64,000 nt of DNA, from positions 124,001 to 188,000 of the forward strand of contig JABYQN010000003.1 in the NCBI GenBank assembly GCA_022606135.1. The letters run 5' to 3'. The translations under genes and the position numbers were made by a program. Positions 33,600 through 44,569 of the stretch are shown one piece after another. Every line of letters starts with the position of its first letter. Position 1 is the first letter of the stretch. Under the pieces are notes generated by a model. The model worked only from the letters and a program-made list of their open reading frames with translations. It was not told the DNA's origin and did no database searches. Source of the DNA: Fomes fomentarius (Eukaryota > Basidiomycota > Agaricomycetes > Polyporales > Polyporaceae).

Positions 33600-34460
33600 C
33601 CCAGAGAGCATGTACGTCCTCACCATTAGCATGAACCCCGGCGCGCCCCTAGGCGGCTCAACCACCCAGTACGTTCCTGGCAGGTTCCACCGCACTCACT
33701 TCACACCGCTGGATGGTGCGGCACGACTGAGCGATTTCGCCAAGGGCACTACGCGGGCCAGTGCTTCTACGGCGTCCCGGACGGTGAAGCTTTGAAGACG
33801 TGCGTGTGCTCTCGATGGCGTGGGCGTTGAATTGACAGTACACGCAGGTAGTGCCGACCGCCCATGGCGGGTGGAGGAGCGCGATGACCCTGCCGCGGCG
33901 CAACTTCCTCGCCAACCTCCCGCGGGTGGGGTGGACGCTCGTTTCCCGCCCCGCATGCCTTACGCCCGTGCTCGCCGAGCAACTCCCTGCCAAGGACAAT
34001 TTAGGGAATGACATCTCGACGGTCGACTACAGCCACGTCCCGAGCAACGCGCTCTACTTCTCACTGAACGTCACCGGCCTACCCTCCGCAGTGCCTTCCG
34101 CGGCGCACTGCTCAAGGCCACGTTTCTCAGCCCCGCATCGATGGAGTTGGTTTCAGGCGGGTACTACTTCTTCGACGACTCTCATGTCGGCTCGTTGGCC
34201 GTGTCCGGGGGTTCGACAACCCGTTCTTCACGGACAAGTTCTCGACGTCTATACCGCCGCGCGCAGGTGGGATGTGGACGCTCGAGGGGGGTCGTTGATC
34301 GTAGCATCGTTGAAGTGTTTCTGGACGGGGGTGTGCAGAGCCCGACCATGGCGTTCTTTGCGGAGCGGCCTGTTGACTGTGATGAGGCTGGAGACGGTGG
34401 GCATGCCGGATGGGGTGGGTGTTGCAGTCGCGGTGCGTGCGCTGAAGAATGTCTGGGACT
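33600..34460 (+). pseudogene. GH32 (invertase-type) C-terminal remnant 1
   Basis: Decayed glycoside hydrolase family 32 sequence. Readable pieces are ISMNPGAPLGGSTTQYVPG with FHRTHFTPLDGAARLSDFAK, then (frame-shifted) VPTAHGGWRSAMTLPRRN and DYSHVPSNALYFSLNVTG. A further frame gives SMELVSGGYYFFDDS and GVVDRSIVEVFLDGG from the beta-sandwich domain. The N-terminal five-bladed catalytic propeller with its nucleophile motif is missing, and the frame changes several times without good splice sites. GH32 enzymes cleave sucrose or fructans outside the cell. This copy cannot encode a working enzyme. Confidence 0.72.
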
Positions 34461-34775
34461 GAAATAGCAGTAGTGTGAGGGTGGCGGGGTGGAGCTACGG
34501 TGAGTTTTGCCTTGTTGCCTCTATTTTGACATCGCGCGCTCGCGCATCGCAAACGCTTACTATGTAGTAGTACGGGCGGGGCTGGGCTTTTCAAGCTTTA
34601 TGCCTCGTGCTATATGGAAGAAAAAGGTAGTAATACTGGAACCCAGGCTTGTGGGCGACATACCGTGCGTGAAGCGCTAAGTGTGTCATCGCAAGTTGGC
34701 TCCCCGCTCTCAACAGGCACCTCCGCAGTCTCGCACATGCTAACAAGCTCTATCACTGTCTGGACTTCGGCTGCA

Positions 34776-34814
34776 GGGTGCGGGTGCGGGTGCGGGTGCG
34801 GGTGTGGGTGCGGG
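34776..34814. repeat. GGGTGC microsatellite
   Basis: About six tandem hexamers of the form GGGTGC with one GGGTGT variant. Located between the GH32 remnant and the 3' end of the deaminase-like gene. Confidence 0.85.
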
Positions 34815-34972
34815 ACAGAGTTCGAGTGTGTGTGTGCTGCGATGTGCGTGTGCGGCGGAGAACGGCGGCTGACTCCCTATAGTACTGCATATACCATGGT
34901 CTTGGATAGCAACGGTAGCAACGGTGTCTCGGGTGCGTCAACATATCAATAGATATCCAGAGAATACATTTC

Positions 34973-37169
34973 TTAGCTGTGTCTAGTGAAGTGCACTGGT
35001 GGCACAACAACATTCTCGGGCCCAAGAGCCCACAGTTCCTTTTCCGCCTTTGTTGGTTGAATAAGGAACTGCGCAGGAGACGTCTGCGTAGAATGAAGCC
35101 TCACGCCGCCAGAGATGAACGCGTCATAGAAGATGTCCAATAACTCCTCTCGCATCGTTTGCAATACCTTGCGGGGCAGACCATGGGGAGGCGACCACGG
35201 AAAGATGGCGCCATGCGTTCCGCTGAAAACAAACCTACTTTCTGCTGCGTAATCACTCCCAGAAATCAAAAGTTCAGCAAGCCGCGAGCAACAGAAGCAG
35301 CATCGCTTGCTGACCGCCACCGGTATAGGTTCAGCCTGGGGCGTCAACACGTGCAATGGGTGAGTTCGGGTCAATAGGTCGACAGGACGCAGAGCACGCA
35401 CAGGGAGCAGAGCAGCAATCGGCGTGGGCGTGCCGTTCACTTCGACGTCATGATTGGCAGAGACAAGGCTCATCAACGCGGCTTCCGCGTGAACGCTCGC
35501 GTCGACATTCGTGATCACGGGCTCGATGCTTTCCAGAGTATTCTTCACAACTTCAGCGTCCACACCACCCAGACGTTCCGCGAACTGAGTGGTGAAGGTG
35601 TTGAAATACTCCGGCGTGATGACGGCTTCGCGGTTAGGCGGAACAACGACTTGATATGCCTGTAGGGACGTGATTGGCGCATTGAAGCACGATAACACGA
35701 TGGTGATTGCAGCGCGAAGTGGGGTGGTAAGAGCCCCAAGGTGGCGTAGAATATGGCGACGACTGTCTTCAGCGTCCACGTGTAAGTCATCGGCTGATTA
35801 GCAGAGATGAGTGAAACAAAGAAGGACCAACTTAGAAGATCACATAGGAACATACCATCATATTGATACTCGATGTCAGCCCGCTTCCCAGTTCTTGCTT
35901 TGTTGATAGCCTCTGCACGTATTGCGGTTACCATTTATGGATGATATATTGACAACATAACACGCACTAGCTAACCGTGGGTTAGTCTTCTGTCGCATGG
36001 ACTCGAAGTATCGCTTGTTCAGGTCAACCATCAGTTTGTCTTGAAGTAGGTGCGTGACGACGCCACCACGTATGGCATCGTCCAACAGAGCTAGGGCAAC
36101 TTGTAGTTTACGGCACTCTACCCTGCTTATCGGGCGCCGTGCTTCGGTCTTCGTTTTCGTATCATCCTCGACGGACACCGTGACGGACAGCGTGGCGGAC
36201 ATGGTGGTATAGGAGGTATACAAGAGACGAGCCCACGCCGGAGCGGCGGAGGAAGAGAACGTAGCGTAGAAGTAGTTATCCGACTGGTTCTTGGTGTAGC
36301 GGATACCGTGAGCGTCGAGAAGACTTTCATACATATAGGCTCGTGGCATCTTGACAGAGAGAGCGTTGTGATCAGCAGCCACCTGGGCGGCACCTGCTTG
36401 GTCAGGAGCAACGGGCATTTGGCTACTGGCAGTCGACGATGCTTGACCGTCGGCCTGCGGCGGGTTGTAGTAGTCGCGCAGATGTTCAAGAGGATGTTTT
36501 GTCCACAAGGCGGTTCCACTTTCTAGTCGCGCAAAGAGCTTGCGATAGCACCGCATGACGATGAAATCGAAGATATGGATGACCATGTCGGACTCGGACG
36601 GTCTTTTGTTCCTCCTATCAGGATCCAATAGAAACGAGAGGATGGACATGACATCGCGAAGGTGAACGTCGAACGACACGTCGTCACTGCATATCGCATC
36701 AGCACAGTAGAGTACCCGGTACCACAAGGGAGATCACTGACGGTAACGTTGTCGGATTGTTCAACATATCGTCTACGACGTTAGCCTGGTGCATCGCGAC
36801 ATCATCCACCTCAATCGGATTCAAGTTCTCGTGTTTGGTGTCACTGTAGGAGGTATTCCCCGCGATGACTGTCGCAGCGATGAATTCCGGTTCGATCCGG
36901 CGAACGACCGCGACGACATTGTCGCCATACAAATCTTGGGAAGTGTCGGGTACGAGAACATACGATATGTGAGACCATAACTTGGAGTCAGAGTGCTTGG
37001 CGTCCAAGACTGTTGATTTGCCAGAGCGATAACCGTTCAAGAGTGCGGAGAGGAGGGTGATGTCCCGACATATGTCTGCATCTGTTTCTGCTGTTTCTGC
37101 CTTGTTAAGAGGAAAGAATTCGTCCATCGTAGGCGGGTCCAAAGATTGGGACTTGGGCGGCGGATTCAT
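34973..37169 (-). CDS. OTT_1508-like deaminase family protein (putative)
   Basis: A large multi-exon gene of the fungal nucleic-acid/nucleotide deaminase-like type. The start at 37169 gives MNPPPKSQSLDPPTMDEFF. A long second coding part contains MSILSFLLDPDRRNKRPSES and VECRKLQVALALLDDAIRGG. The last exon (35779-34973) carries the deaminase signature: HAE in ASVHAEAALM (His codon at 35491-35489), followed about 63 residues later by RCCFCCSRL (around 35302-35288), which supplies the CxxC zinc ligands. These match the HxE...CxxC zinc site of the deaminase fold, and the domain order fits basidiomycete proteins assigned to the OTT_1508-like deaminase group (family knowledge). Substrate and role are unknown. 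It sits in the middle of the coiled-coil cluster, which is unusual context. The call rests on these motifs and overall resemblance. Confidence 0.62.
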
Positions 37170-37251
37170 GTCGATGTGACTCAGCCTCCAGAGCGTTTAC
37201 CCCCCTTCAACACTTCGGGAATTGCCGCGTCATGTAATAAATTATCACGAC

Positions 37252-37298
37252 GGGCAGCGCCCTAGATACAGCAGCTGTACTAATCTAGGGCGCTGCCC
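37252..37298. repeat. perfect 16-bp stem hairpin
   Basis: GGGCAGCGCCCTAGAT (37252-37267) is followed by a 15-base loop and its exact complement ATCTAGGGCGCTGCCC (37283-37298). The GC-rich stem lies about 80-130 bases upstream of the deaminase-like start codon (minus strand). It could be a regulatory or RNA hairpin or a short inverted-repeat remnant. Confidence 0.85.
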
Positions 37299-37739
37299 AA
37301 TCGTGTATCCCTACGGGCGGTCCTGCCTCCTGGACGTCACTGCAATGAGTGCGTACGATACGAGAGTAGTGGTATCGATGTCAAGTACGAGAAAATATAA
37401 TGATCAGGTGTTACTAGTAGTGCCGCGAGACCGGCTCAGCATCGTCCTGCTCGTATTCATGCGCGTGACCAGGCTACGTGACTCTACCACTTGAGATGAC
37501 ATACACTTATATTCCTAATGTTCAGCCTGTGGCTCCCAGGTGCTCACATGCAGGACAAAACGGCACTACATCCACTGGTGCCAGGGGTACCGTGAAAAGC
37601 ACATACCAAATACACTCACTCAGTGAGAAACACCTAACGCACCAAACTCGGAACTTTCCCACCCCAAACTGAAAATGCTTACACGGCCTGTCCACTAGTC
37701 AGTGTCCAGGAATACTGATTTATGTTGGTATTGAAGCAC

Positions 37740-38045
37740 TGTACTTCGAGGGCAACTGCGTCACTGGGCTATCTGAAATTCGCGTTCCTCAGCCCTGCCT
37801 CTGGCGAGTCGGTCTCAGGCGGGTACTCATTCGGCGGCAACAACTCGTTCTTCCTAAACCACAATAGTGTCTGAGTCAGCTTCAACCACCCGCTCTTCAC
37901 CAGCACCTTCTCGAAGACCGTCGTTCCGCGCGATGATGGAACATGGACGCTCTTGGGCGTCATAGACCGGAGCATCATCGAGGTGTCTGTTAGCGTGGCG
38001 GTACATGCTCTGAAGATCGGATGTATTCAGACTGAGGTTGCGTAG
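37740..38045 (+). pseudogene. GH32 C-terminal remnant 2
   Basis: A second decayed GH32 beta-sandwich fragment: YLKFAFLSPASGESVSGGYS, a stop soon after NNSFFLNHNSV, then FNHPLFTSTFSKTVVPRDDG and TWTLLGVIDRSIIEV. It overlaps in content with remnant 1 (VSGGY, VDRSIVEV/IDRSIIEV) but is not identical, so the two are diverged copies. It has an internal stop and lacks the catalytic domain. Confidence 0.7.
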
Positions 38046-38319
38046 GGGGCCCGGGTGGACGTGGACGCTGCGCGGAAACGTCCTGTGAAAGAAGCTTGGC
38101 TGCGGAGCATGGTGCTTTGTAAGTATCGAGTCTGATGTGCGTCTCTCATCACACACTGCTGCTGACGTCTGGATGCATATGTCTCTGGCTCGACGCAGAT
38201 AGCTAGTTCGCTACTACCAAAGTACTCTATGTAGTGAGGTATTATACTAGAACGACCTTGAAGACTTCTATTGGCAGTGTGTGCGAGCCGACGTCATGTC
38301 GGGCTTGTCATACCAACGA

Positions 38320-38680
38320 TGACAGCGTGAGTTTCCACCCATATAGAATCTTGATTCTGCCCTGCTTCGCTGACGTTCGACAACAAACGGTCACCCGTCT
38401 TCTGTAGCTATCTCGCGGTGATGGAAGACGCAAGGCGCAGGTTCTCCACATCCAGTGAGCACAAGTATCAAGAAATCGGGGCGCGTCACTCATCTCTTCA
38501 ACCCACCCGCTGAACCTGTTGAAATCTTCCACAACGTCTTGCGGGTAGTTCCAGTCGAGTATGTCCGATTGATCTCGTTGCAGCGTGGCGACAATGGCGT
38601 TCACTGCATCAATGGAGTGTTCTACCGCTGAGACAACGAGAGGTTTGTAGTCTTGCATGGTAGTAGGGATGCAGCCTGGT
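38320..38680 (-). pseudogene. truncated family A copy (A4), inverted
   Basis: Read on the minus strand, this segment is a near-copy of the start of A2. The 5' leader (AGAAACTGCCCACC), the MQDYKPLVVSAVEHSIDAV start, NAIVATLQRDQS, DVVEDFN, the first intron and the beginning of the second exon are all recognisable. Similarity stops at about 38320, before the rest of the coiled coil and the hydrophobic exon. A small in-frame deletion relative to A2 follows RDQS, and WVEE replaces LVVE at the exon end. Only the first fifth of the gene is present, so it is a pseudogene made by an inverted, partial duplication. Confidence 0.82.
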
Positions 38681-38705
38681 GGGCAGTTTCTTTCTGAGGG
38701 TGTAT

Positions 38706-39105
38706 TGGATTTGACTAGCATGCTCGGCCATCACATACTTAACGATACGCATCCACATGTGTCACAACATGCACTATGGCCACTCTATACACCGACCGGA
38801 GAAAACAACCTCTGAAGAGGATTGCTTGTCCCACGCAAGTTGAACTTTCCCTTTGTTTGTGGGCGCATATGCCTTTGGGATAGCAAAAGAAAAAACCCAG
38901 TCGAGATTTCACCAGTCAACTTTCATAATTTGATCTGCTCTTAATACCAATATCAGTGATGTAGATGTTGCGTGAATGGTATGCCGTGGAGGTTCGGACA
39001 CCGTGACGGTGGCGGGCGTCTACGAGTCAAACCGGTGCATCTTGACTCTCGAACCGAACTGGTGTCATCGGATGGGCTCGTCCCGAAAGGTCCCGAATTG
39101 TCCTG
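38706..39105. repeat. duplicated block, copy 2 (5' of A4)
   Basis: The counterpart of 33135-33560. 38706-38768 repeats GACTAGCATGCTCGGCCAT through GTGTCACAACA, and 39017-39105 repeats TCTACGAGTCAAACCGGTGC and GGTGTCATCGGAT. It is in the same orientation as copy 1 and again immediately 5' of a minus-strand helical-family gene. Confidence 0.75.
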
Positions 39106-39912
39106 TGCAACCGCCCAGACTGTCTATGTTCTCCTCCGAGTCACTCTCTCCGCTGGGAAGTGACACTCCATCAGGCTATGGACCGGCATACCATTAGGAA
39201 TTGATCATGGCCTCTGACGGTGTCGCTATAAGCGTGACCTGACAAGCTCGAGGTGTTCAGACTTCATGCTTTCGATTGCGGGCCGCAACCGTGACAGAGC
39301 TACTATGGAAGAACGGTCAACCTAAGAGGTGAGGCAAGCTGCATGTGAGTATTCATATCCGCTATATACTGGCTTAATTGCAAACGAGTCCACTCTGGAA
39401 GCCGTTACGCGACCGATGGGACACACTAGTCCTTCGTCGCAGAGTCAAGTCTACCCTCTATGGCTTCTTTGACGAATGCCCTACTCTCAAGATCATAGAC
39501 TCCGAGGGACCTTCACATGGTACAAGGATCTCTTCCCATCAACCTTGCCCTAGATGTGCCGCAGTGCTTCTGAACTTGCAAGGTGGCAAAGCTTATTTCA
39601 ATGGTATAGTAGGATCATGTCCCACACCTCGCTGTCTCATCAGGCATCCACCTACTCCGTGCGGACGTGACGTATCGGTGCTGTTCCCTAGGGTCTAGGG
39701 TGGCACGTCTTTGGAATTTTACACGCTGCCCTTCGAACCCACCAGCGGTCGCTGTACATTCGAACCCTACTCTTATTCGCAGCTTCGGCGATATAAGGTT
39801 ACCTCGTTGACTCAATTTCACAACCTTCCTTTTGCGGACGCTGCAGCACTAGCAAATATACAACAGCGCTACACGTCATGCTTGTCTTGCCACCCTGTCC
39901 TACGTCAAAACC
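39106..39912. other. intergenic upstream of B2
   Basis: No gene recognised. One plus-strand frame (39378-39698) has no motif and no splice context, so I do not call it. Confidence 0.45.
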
Positions 39913-42711
39913 ATGGCCTCCGCTCAAGATTTCGAGAGCCGCGTCGCTGAGACGCAGTCCGGCGCTGACGAAGTGCGGGACTTCGCACTCAAGTGAGTGT
40001 CGGAGCAACCATGTTGGATGGCCTTGGTGTCAATACAATGTTCTTCAGGGCATCCTATGCGTTCCCCTCAGCTGACGTGCTCGTCCCCGCGCCGATGGCC
40101 GTGTCAATCCTCGGTCAGCGGAAATCCTTTGTTCCGACGGTGGCCAGTGTCTGACCTTTCCTCTCGGTACAGGCCAACTCACTCTCGTAGCGACCACAAC
40201 GGACTTCAAGCTCGTTCAACCCACCAATGGGTTCAAGCACGTCCGATACCCCGACAGCTTCCGCGCAACAATCATGCAGCTCGTCAACACCGGCGCTCTC
40301 TCGCTCAACCAATCCTTCGTCAATTTCGACGAGATCAACAAGCGTTGCGCCGCCGTGCGCCCCGGAGTAAACAACATCGTGCAGCTGCTCGTCGGCGACG
40401 AGGACAACACTCCTCGCCAGAATGAGATTGCCGTCGAGAGGCACCTGCCCAACCAGATCGCCGCGCTGAGCAAGACGATCCAGGCGTGTCTCGAGAAGGC
40501 GAAGGAGACGGACACGGTGTTCAACCAGTTGCTCGAGCTGACGATGGAGATACACGAGTCGTGCGCGGCCACCCAAGGTACGTACCTACACGAGCCCCTT
40601 CTGGCGCGTTTGGACTGGAATCCACCAAAGGTGAGAACGAGGAGCGTGTCCGAGAGGCGGAGCTCCGTAAGGCATTCCTCGCAAAGCAGGAAGAAGCTGC
40701 GAAAGAGATGAAGAGTCTCAGCAAGGATGCAGCGGAACAGGCACGAGAAAAGTTCACCAACGCTCAGAATCAATTCAACCACGCAGCGGATCACATGCCT
40801 GGCGGTATGTTCTACGATATCTAGCTATCGTACCGTTTCACTGACGCGCACCTACACTGAAGCCTGGCAAATTGCTTCGCTAGAATTGCTTGACATGGCC
40901 AAGGTGCGATCGTGTTTGTGAGACTCTTGTGGCGACGCTCACACAGTCACATTTCACGACCCATAGAGCACTATCAGCAACCTCACCTTTGGCCTCCTTG
41001 GCGGAACGAAGTCGTCGGGTGGGGGTCAACCTAGCGCTGGTCCCGCTCGCCGGGAACCATCTATCGACGTGTCCGACGCGCTCGACCCCGGGTTCCAGAA
41101 GGCTTCAACGCTACGCTACTACGCAGAGATGCTTGACAGGCTCCTCGTTCCCCGTGAGGGCGGTGGTCAGGACTGGGACGCAATCAGGTCGTACGAGCCC
41201 GGCGGATGCAGGGATGTCAAGGTTGGGCTTCAGGAGATTTGCAAGAGTATCAAGCTGAACCACAAGCATGCTGGAAACGCGACGAACACGGCTTTGAACC
41301 ATGCGAAAAAAGGAGCCCAGGTGAGTGCCGGCCGCTTGGAGAGTGCATTCAACGCTCATCAAAACTTACACTTATACCTCGTACACGAACACAGTTCGCG
41401 TCCCAGCTACTCGACACCGTTCCTCCAGGCAAGCAAGCCGACATCGAGCAGCTCATCTCCGATATCCACATCTGGCGCGACCGCGTCCTCGAGTTCGCTG
41501 CCGAGGCTGACCTGAAGCTCCGCACGTCGCACATCGGGAACAACGCATTCCTACCGGAACCGGACTATTCTCCCTCTGGAAGCTCAGCTGAGCTGCTCGT
41601 CCGCAACGCCCAGTATCGTCTGACGGTGACACAGGCACAGCTCAGTGCAAGCAGGGAGGCTTCGAGGGCGGCATCGGAGAAGCTCATGGAGGTCACTGGT
41701 CAACTCGGAGACATCCTAGCACAAATCGCTAAAGTCGATGTCCAAAAGCAGAACGTGAGCCCCACTTGCCAAACGGTATATATATATATACGGTTACACA
41801 TGCTGACTGATCCGACACGATTTTGACCTTGACGTGCGATGCTAGTGGGAGGACATCAAGGCCATCTTGTTGCGCGCAATAGACTTTCTCTGCCAGCTGA
41901 AGATGTACTTGAACAACCTAGTTCACTTCTTCGACCAAGTCAACACTTTGGTATCCGTCACCCTTCGAGAGGCCGCGGACCAGTTCATCCGGATCGTGAA
42001 AGATGCTACTGCGATCGAGAACGGACCTGGCAAAGAGGTCCAAAGGATCAGCGGTATCTCCTTGGACGCATGGGCGCGGCAGGTACGTATCATATATTTC
42101 GCCCATGTACATTGTAGCTCATGTACGACGTAGGCCATCTACAACCACGCGATTTCTGTCGCCAAGATCAGCAGGGTCGTCGAGAACATCAGCGACGTAA
42201 GTCTGTCCGAGCGCCTTCACGGTTCGATTTTCGTTGTTGACGAATCGCATTGATACTCCTATACTCCTATAAGATGTACGTGACATTGTACGACAGCAAC
42301 GTCCATCCCGGCGTGAACATGCTCCTCGGCATGGGTGGACTCGTTGGGTCCAAGGACGTACCCGCTATCGCCAAGGCCGGGCAAGAGATTCAGACCTGGG
42401 CGCAGGGCGCGAGCGACAAAATCGTCGAGCTAGTCGCTGAAGTGGGTCTCTCCCGCTCAGGTTCAGGTTCTTCGTATTCAGCGCTGATGCGTTTGCGGCG
42501 CGTGCAGCGCATGGATGCGAACGAGCAAGACATCCAGAAGCGGATGTCGGAACTGGAGAAGTCGCTGGGGAGCATCTTGCCCCCCTCTCGGAAGATCGAA
42601 GAGATCGTGCAGCGCGCGAAGGAGAAGCAGACCCAGGAGACCACTGACCTACTCGATGCTACTGTCAAGGCCAACCCTGTCTACAGAAAGAAGGCAAAGG
42701 TGTTCGTGTAG
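39913..42711 (+). CDS. family B large helical protein (B2)
   Basis: Function unknown; apparently intact. Eleven exons join in frame to 716 residues: 39913-39992, 40049-40113, 40173-40577, 40631-40804, 40863-40903, 40967-41320, 41395-41754, 41846-42082, 42134-42196, 42274-42441 and 42508-42711. Landmarks are VRDFAL, ADVLVPAPMAVSILG, VRYPDSFRATIMQLVNTGAL and LLELTMEIHESCAATQ. A charged helix (EEAAKEMKSLSKDAAEQARE) follows, then a Gly-rich patch NLTFGLLGGTKSSGGGQ. Next come a coiled coil (QAQLSASREASRAASEKLME), NWEDIKAILLRAIDFLCQLK, YLNNLVHFFDQVNTL and NVHPGVNMLLGMG. It is mostly helical, with only moderate hydrophobicity and no signal peptide. The W-x2-I helix after a coiled coil recalls the C-terminal region of alpha pore-forming subunits (inference). 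B1 is its paralogue. Confidence 0.85.
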
Positions 42712-43053
42712 TTCTCAGATTGCTGCGGTCGAGGTGTCGATTGCATCCATGTTCAGAGTTCACTATTAGTCTATATGCCCACCCTCCGTTACATCGCCAT
42801 ATGCTTTTGTTACTAGTCCCTCGTATGAGCACTTGCACGTTGTACTTTGATATCGCGCCAAACTGTGCCTTCCGTTCGCTCGTTCAACATTGGGAACTTC
42901 GCCAATTCTATTCAGAAGAGCGAGCACGGAACTCGCACTGGGACGACTCCGGATGTCTAGGTAGTGTATTAATTAACTACCAAGCACCATGGCAATTACT
43001 CCAGAGATACTCGAGTAGTATGGCCGTCATGCGAACTATGCACATGCTCGCAC
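42712..43053. other. intergenic, convergent 3' ends
   Basis: Short gap between the stop codons of B2 (+) and the old yellow enzyme (-). No feature seen. Confidence 0.5.
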
Positions 43054-44569
43054 CTATAACTTGCCCTTGCTGTCTTCAGTCTTTCGGCGCCCCTGGAAAC
43101 CCCACCCGATTTGGCTCGCATGGTGTAGCTCGACGCCGAGGTCGTCCGCAAGCTTCCACACGAGTCCCGGGTTCTTCTGGAACATCCGTCCAACGAAGAT
43201 AATATCTGCCTGTCCCTGGTGTGGTCCGCAGTGTTGTTAACGTTACCGTCCTCCATAGACGAATTCGATTCGAGGGGAAAAACGTACCTTGTCAAGGATA
43301 CTCTGTGCAAGATTTCCCTCGTGAATCTTCCCAACTGCAGAAACCAGGATCTTATCGCCCACCGCCTCCTTGACCGCCGCAGCCAGAGGAACCTGGTACC
43401 CAGGCACATTGGAAATGAGGGTCATACGCGCCTGCGGGTGGTTACCGCCGGAGGAAACGTCGATCAGATCGACGCCATGATCGGCGAGGACAGCCGCGAG
43501 CTTGGCGGTATCCTCAGAGCGCCACGACGGCTCGTTTGGGAAGACTTCCTCCAGCCACTCCGTCCCGGATACACTGTAGAATGCCAACGTTAACGTGTAT
43601 GAGCGTAAGAGCATAAGGCAGATTATGGTGACACGACAGCATACCGGAAGAACAGCGGCATCGTCGGAGGAATGACCCCTCGCACAGCGTCGACAATCTC
43701 GACGCCCAGCCGGATGCGATTCTCGAAGCTGCCGCCATATTCGTCCGTGCGCTTGTTACTCTGCGGGCTCAAGAACGAGCTCAACAAGTACCCATGCGCG
43801 CTATGAACCTCGATGACGTCGAAGCCCGCCTTCACAGCGCGCTTGGCGGCGTCCACGAAGCCTTTTATGATGCGGTTGATGCCTTCCTTGGTGAGAGCCT
43901 TCGGAACAGGGAAAGTATCCGAGTAAGGGATGTCGCTCGGGCCATACACCTCGTCCGGCCATCCACCAGCAGCCTCGTGTGCGATCGCGCCGCCGTGAAC
44001 AAAGGGCGCGACGGTGGAGCCCTTCCGACCGGCGTGGGCGAGCTGGATGGCGATCTTCTGGTTCTGCGAGTGCGCAAACTCGACGATACGTGCCCAGGCC
44101 GTGGCCTGTTCGTCCGTCCAGATCCCTGCGCACTCAGGCGTGATTCTGCCCTCAGGGAGGACGGCGGTCGCCTCGACTACTGTGAGACCAGGACCGCGAG
44201 TGAATATCCCGCCAACTGCCAGTGCAGGGTGAACGATCAGTTAGGGGCATGTGAGGAAGCGGATGAGGTGATTCGTACGATGAGCAAACTGCCATGGTGA
44301 GATGACGCCGTTCTCAGCAGAGTATTGGCATAGAGGTGCGAGCTGGTGTGCACGTGTCAGCAAACAATGAACGACACTAGAGAGCGTTGCCATCGATGAC
44401 TGACCCAAACCCGGTTCTGGAACTCAACGCCGCGTATCTTGATGGGCTGGAAGAGACTGGGGACTGGGCGACCGTCAGGCTGCGGGTCGAGAGCCGTCCC
44501 TGAAGGAGGATATTGACGGGGAACGAAGTATGGAACGTTGGGAGCGGGTGCGTTATAGAGCGGCGCCAT
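43054..44569 (-). CDS. old yellow enzyme, class III NADH:flavin oxidoreductase (YqjM-like)
   Basis: An FMN-dependent ene-reductase of the old yellow enzyme family, class III/YqjM-like. It reduces activated C=C bonds with NAD(P)H in the cytosol. The first exon (44569 to about 44405) holds SLFQPIKIRGVEFQNR; the next gives LAPLCQYSAENGVISPW with an intron inside the PWxxAHLGGIFTRGPGL block. Then follow IAIQLAHAGRKGS (FMN and substrate contact), GFDVIEVHSAHGYLLSSFLS, RTDEYGGSFENRIRL, SGTEWLEE, IDVSSGGNHPQ, VSAVGKI and, after a last intron, GQADIIFVGRMFQKNPGL, ending at the stop 43054-43056. There are about five to six exons, and length and motif order match the family. No decay is seen. Confidence 0.88.

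Noticed and set aside
34753..35025. Minus-strand frame rich in threonine/arginine repeats
   Set aside because: Produced by translating the GGGTGC microsatellite.
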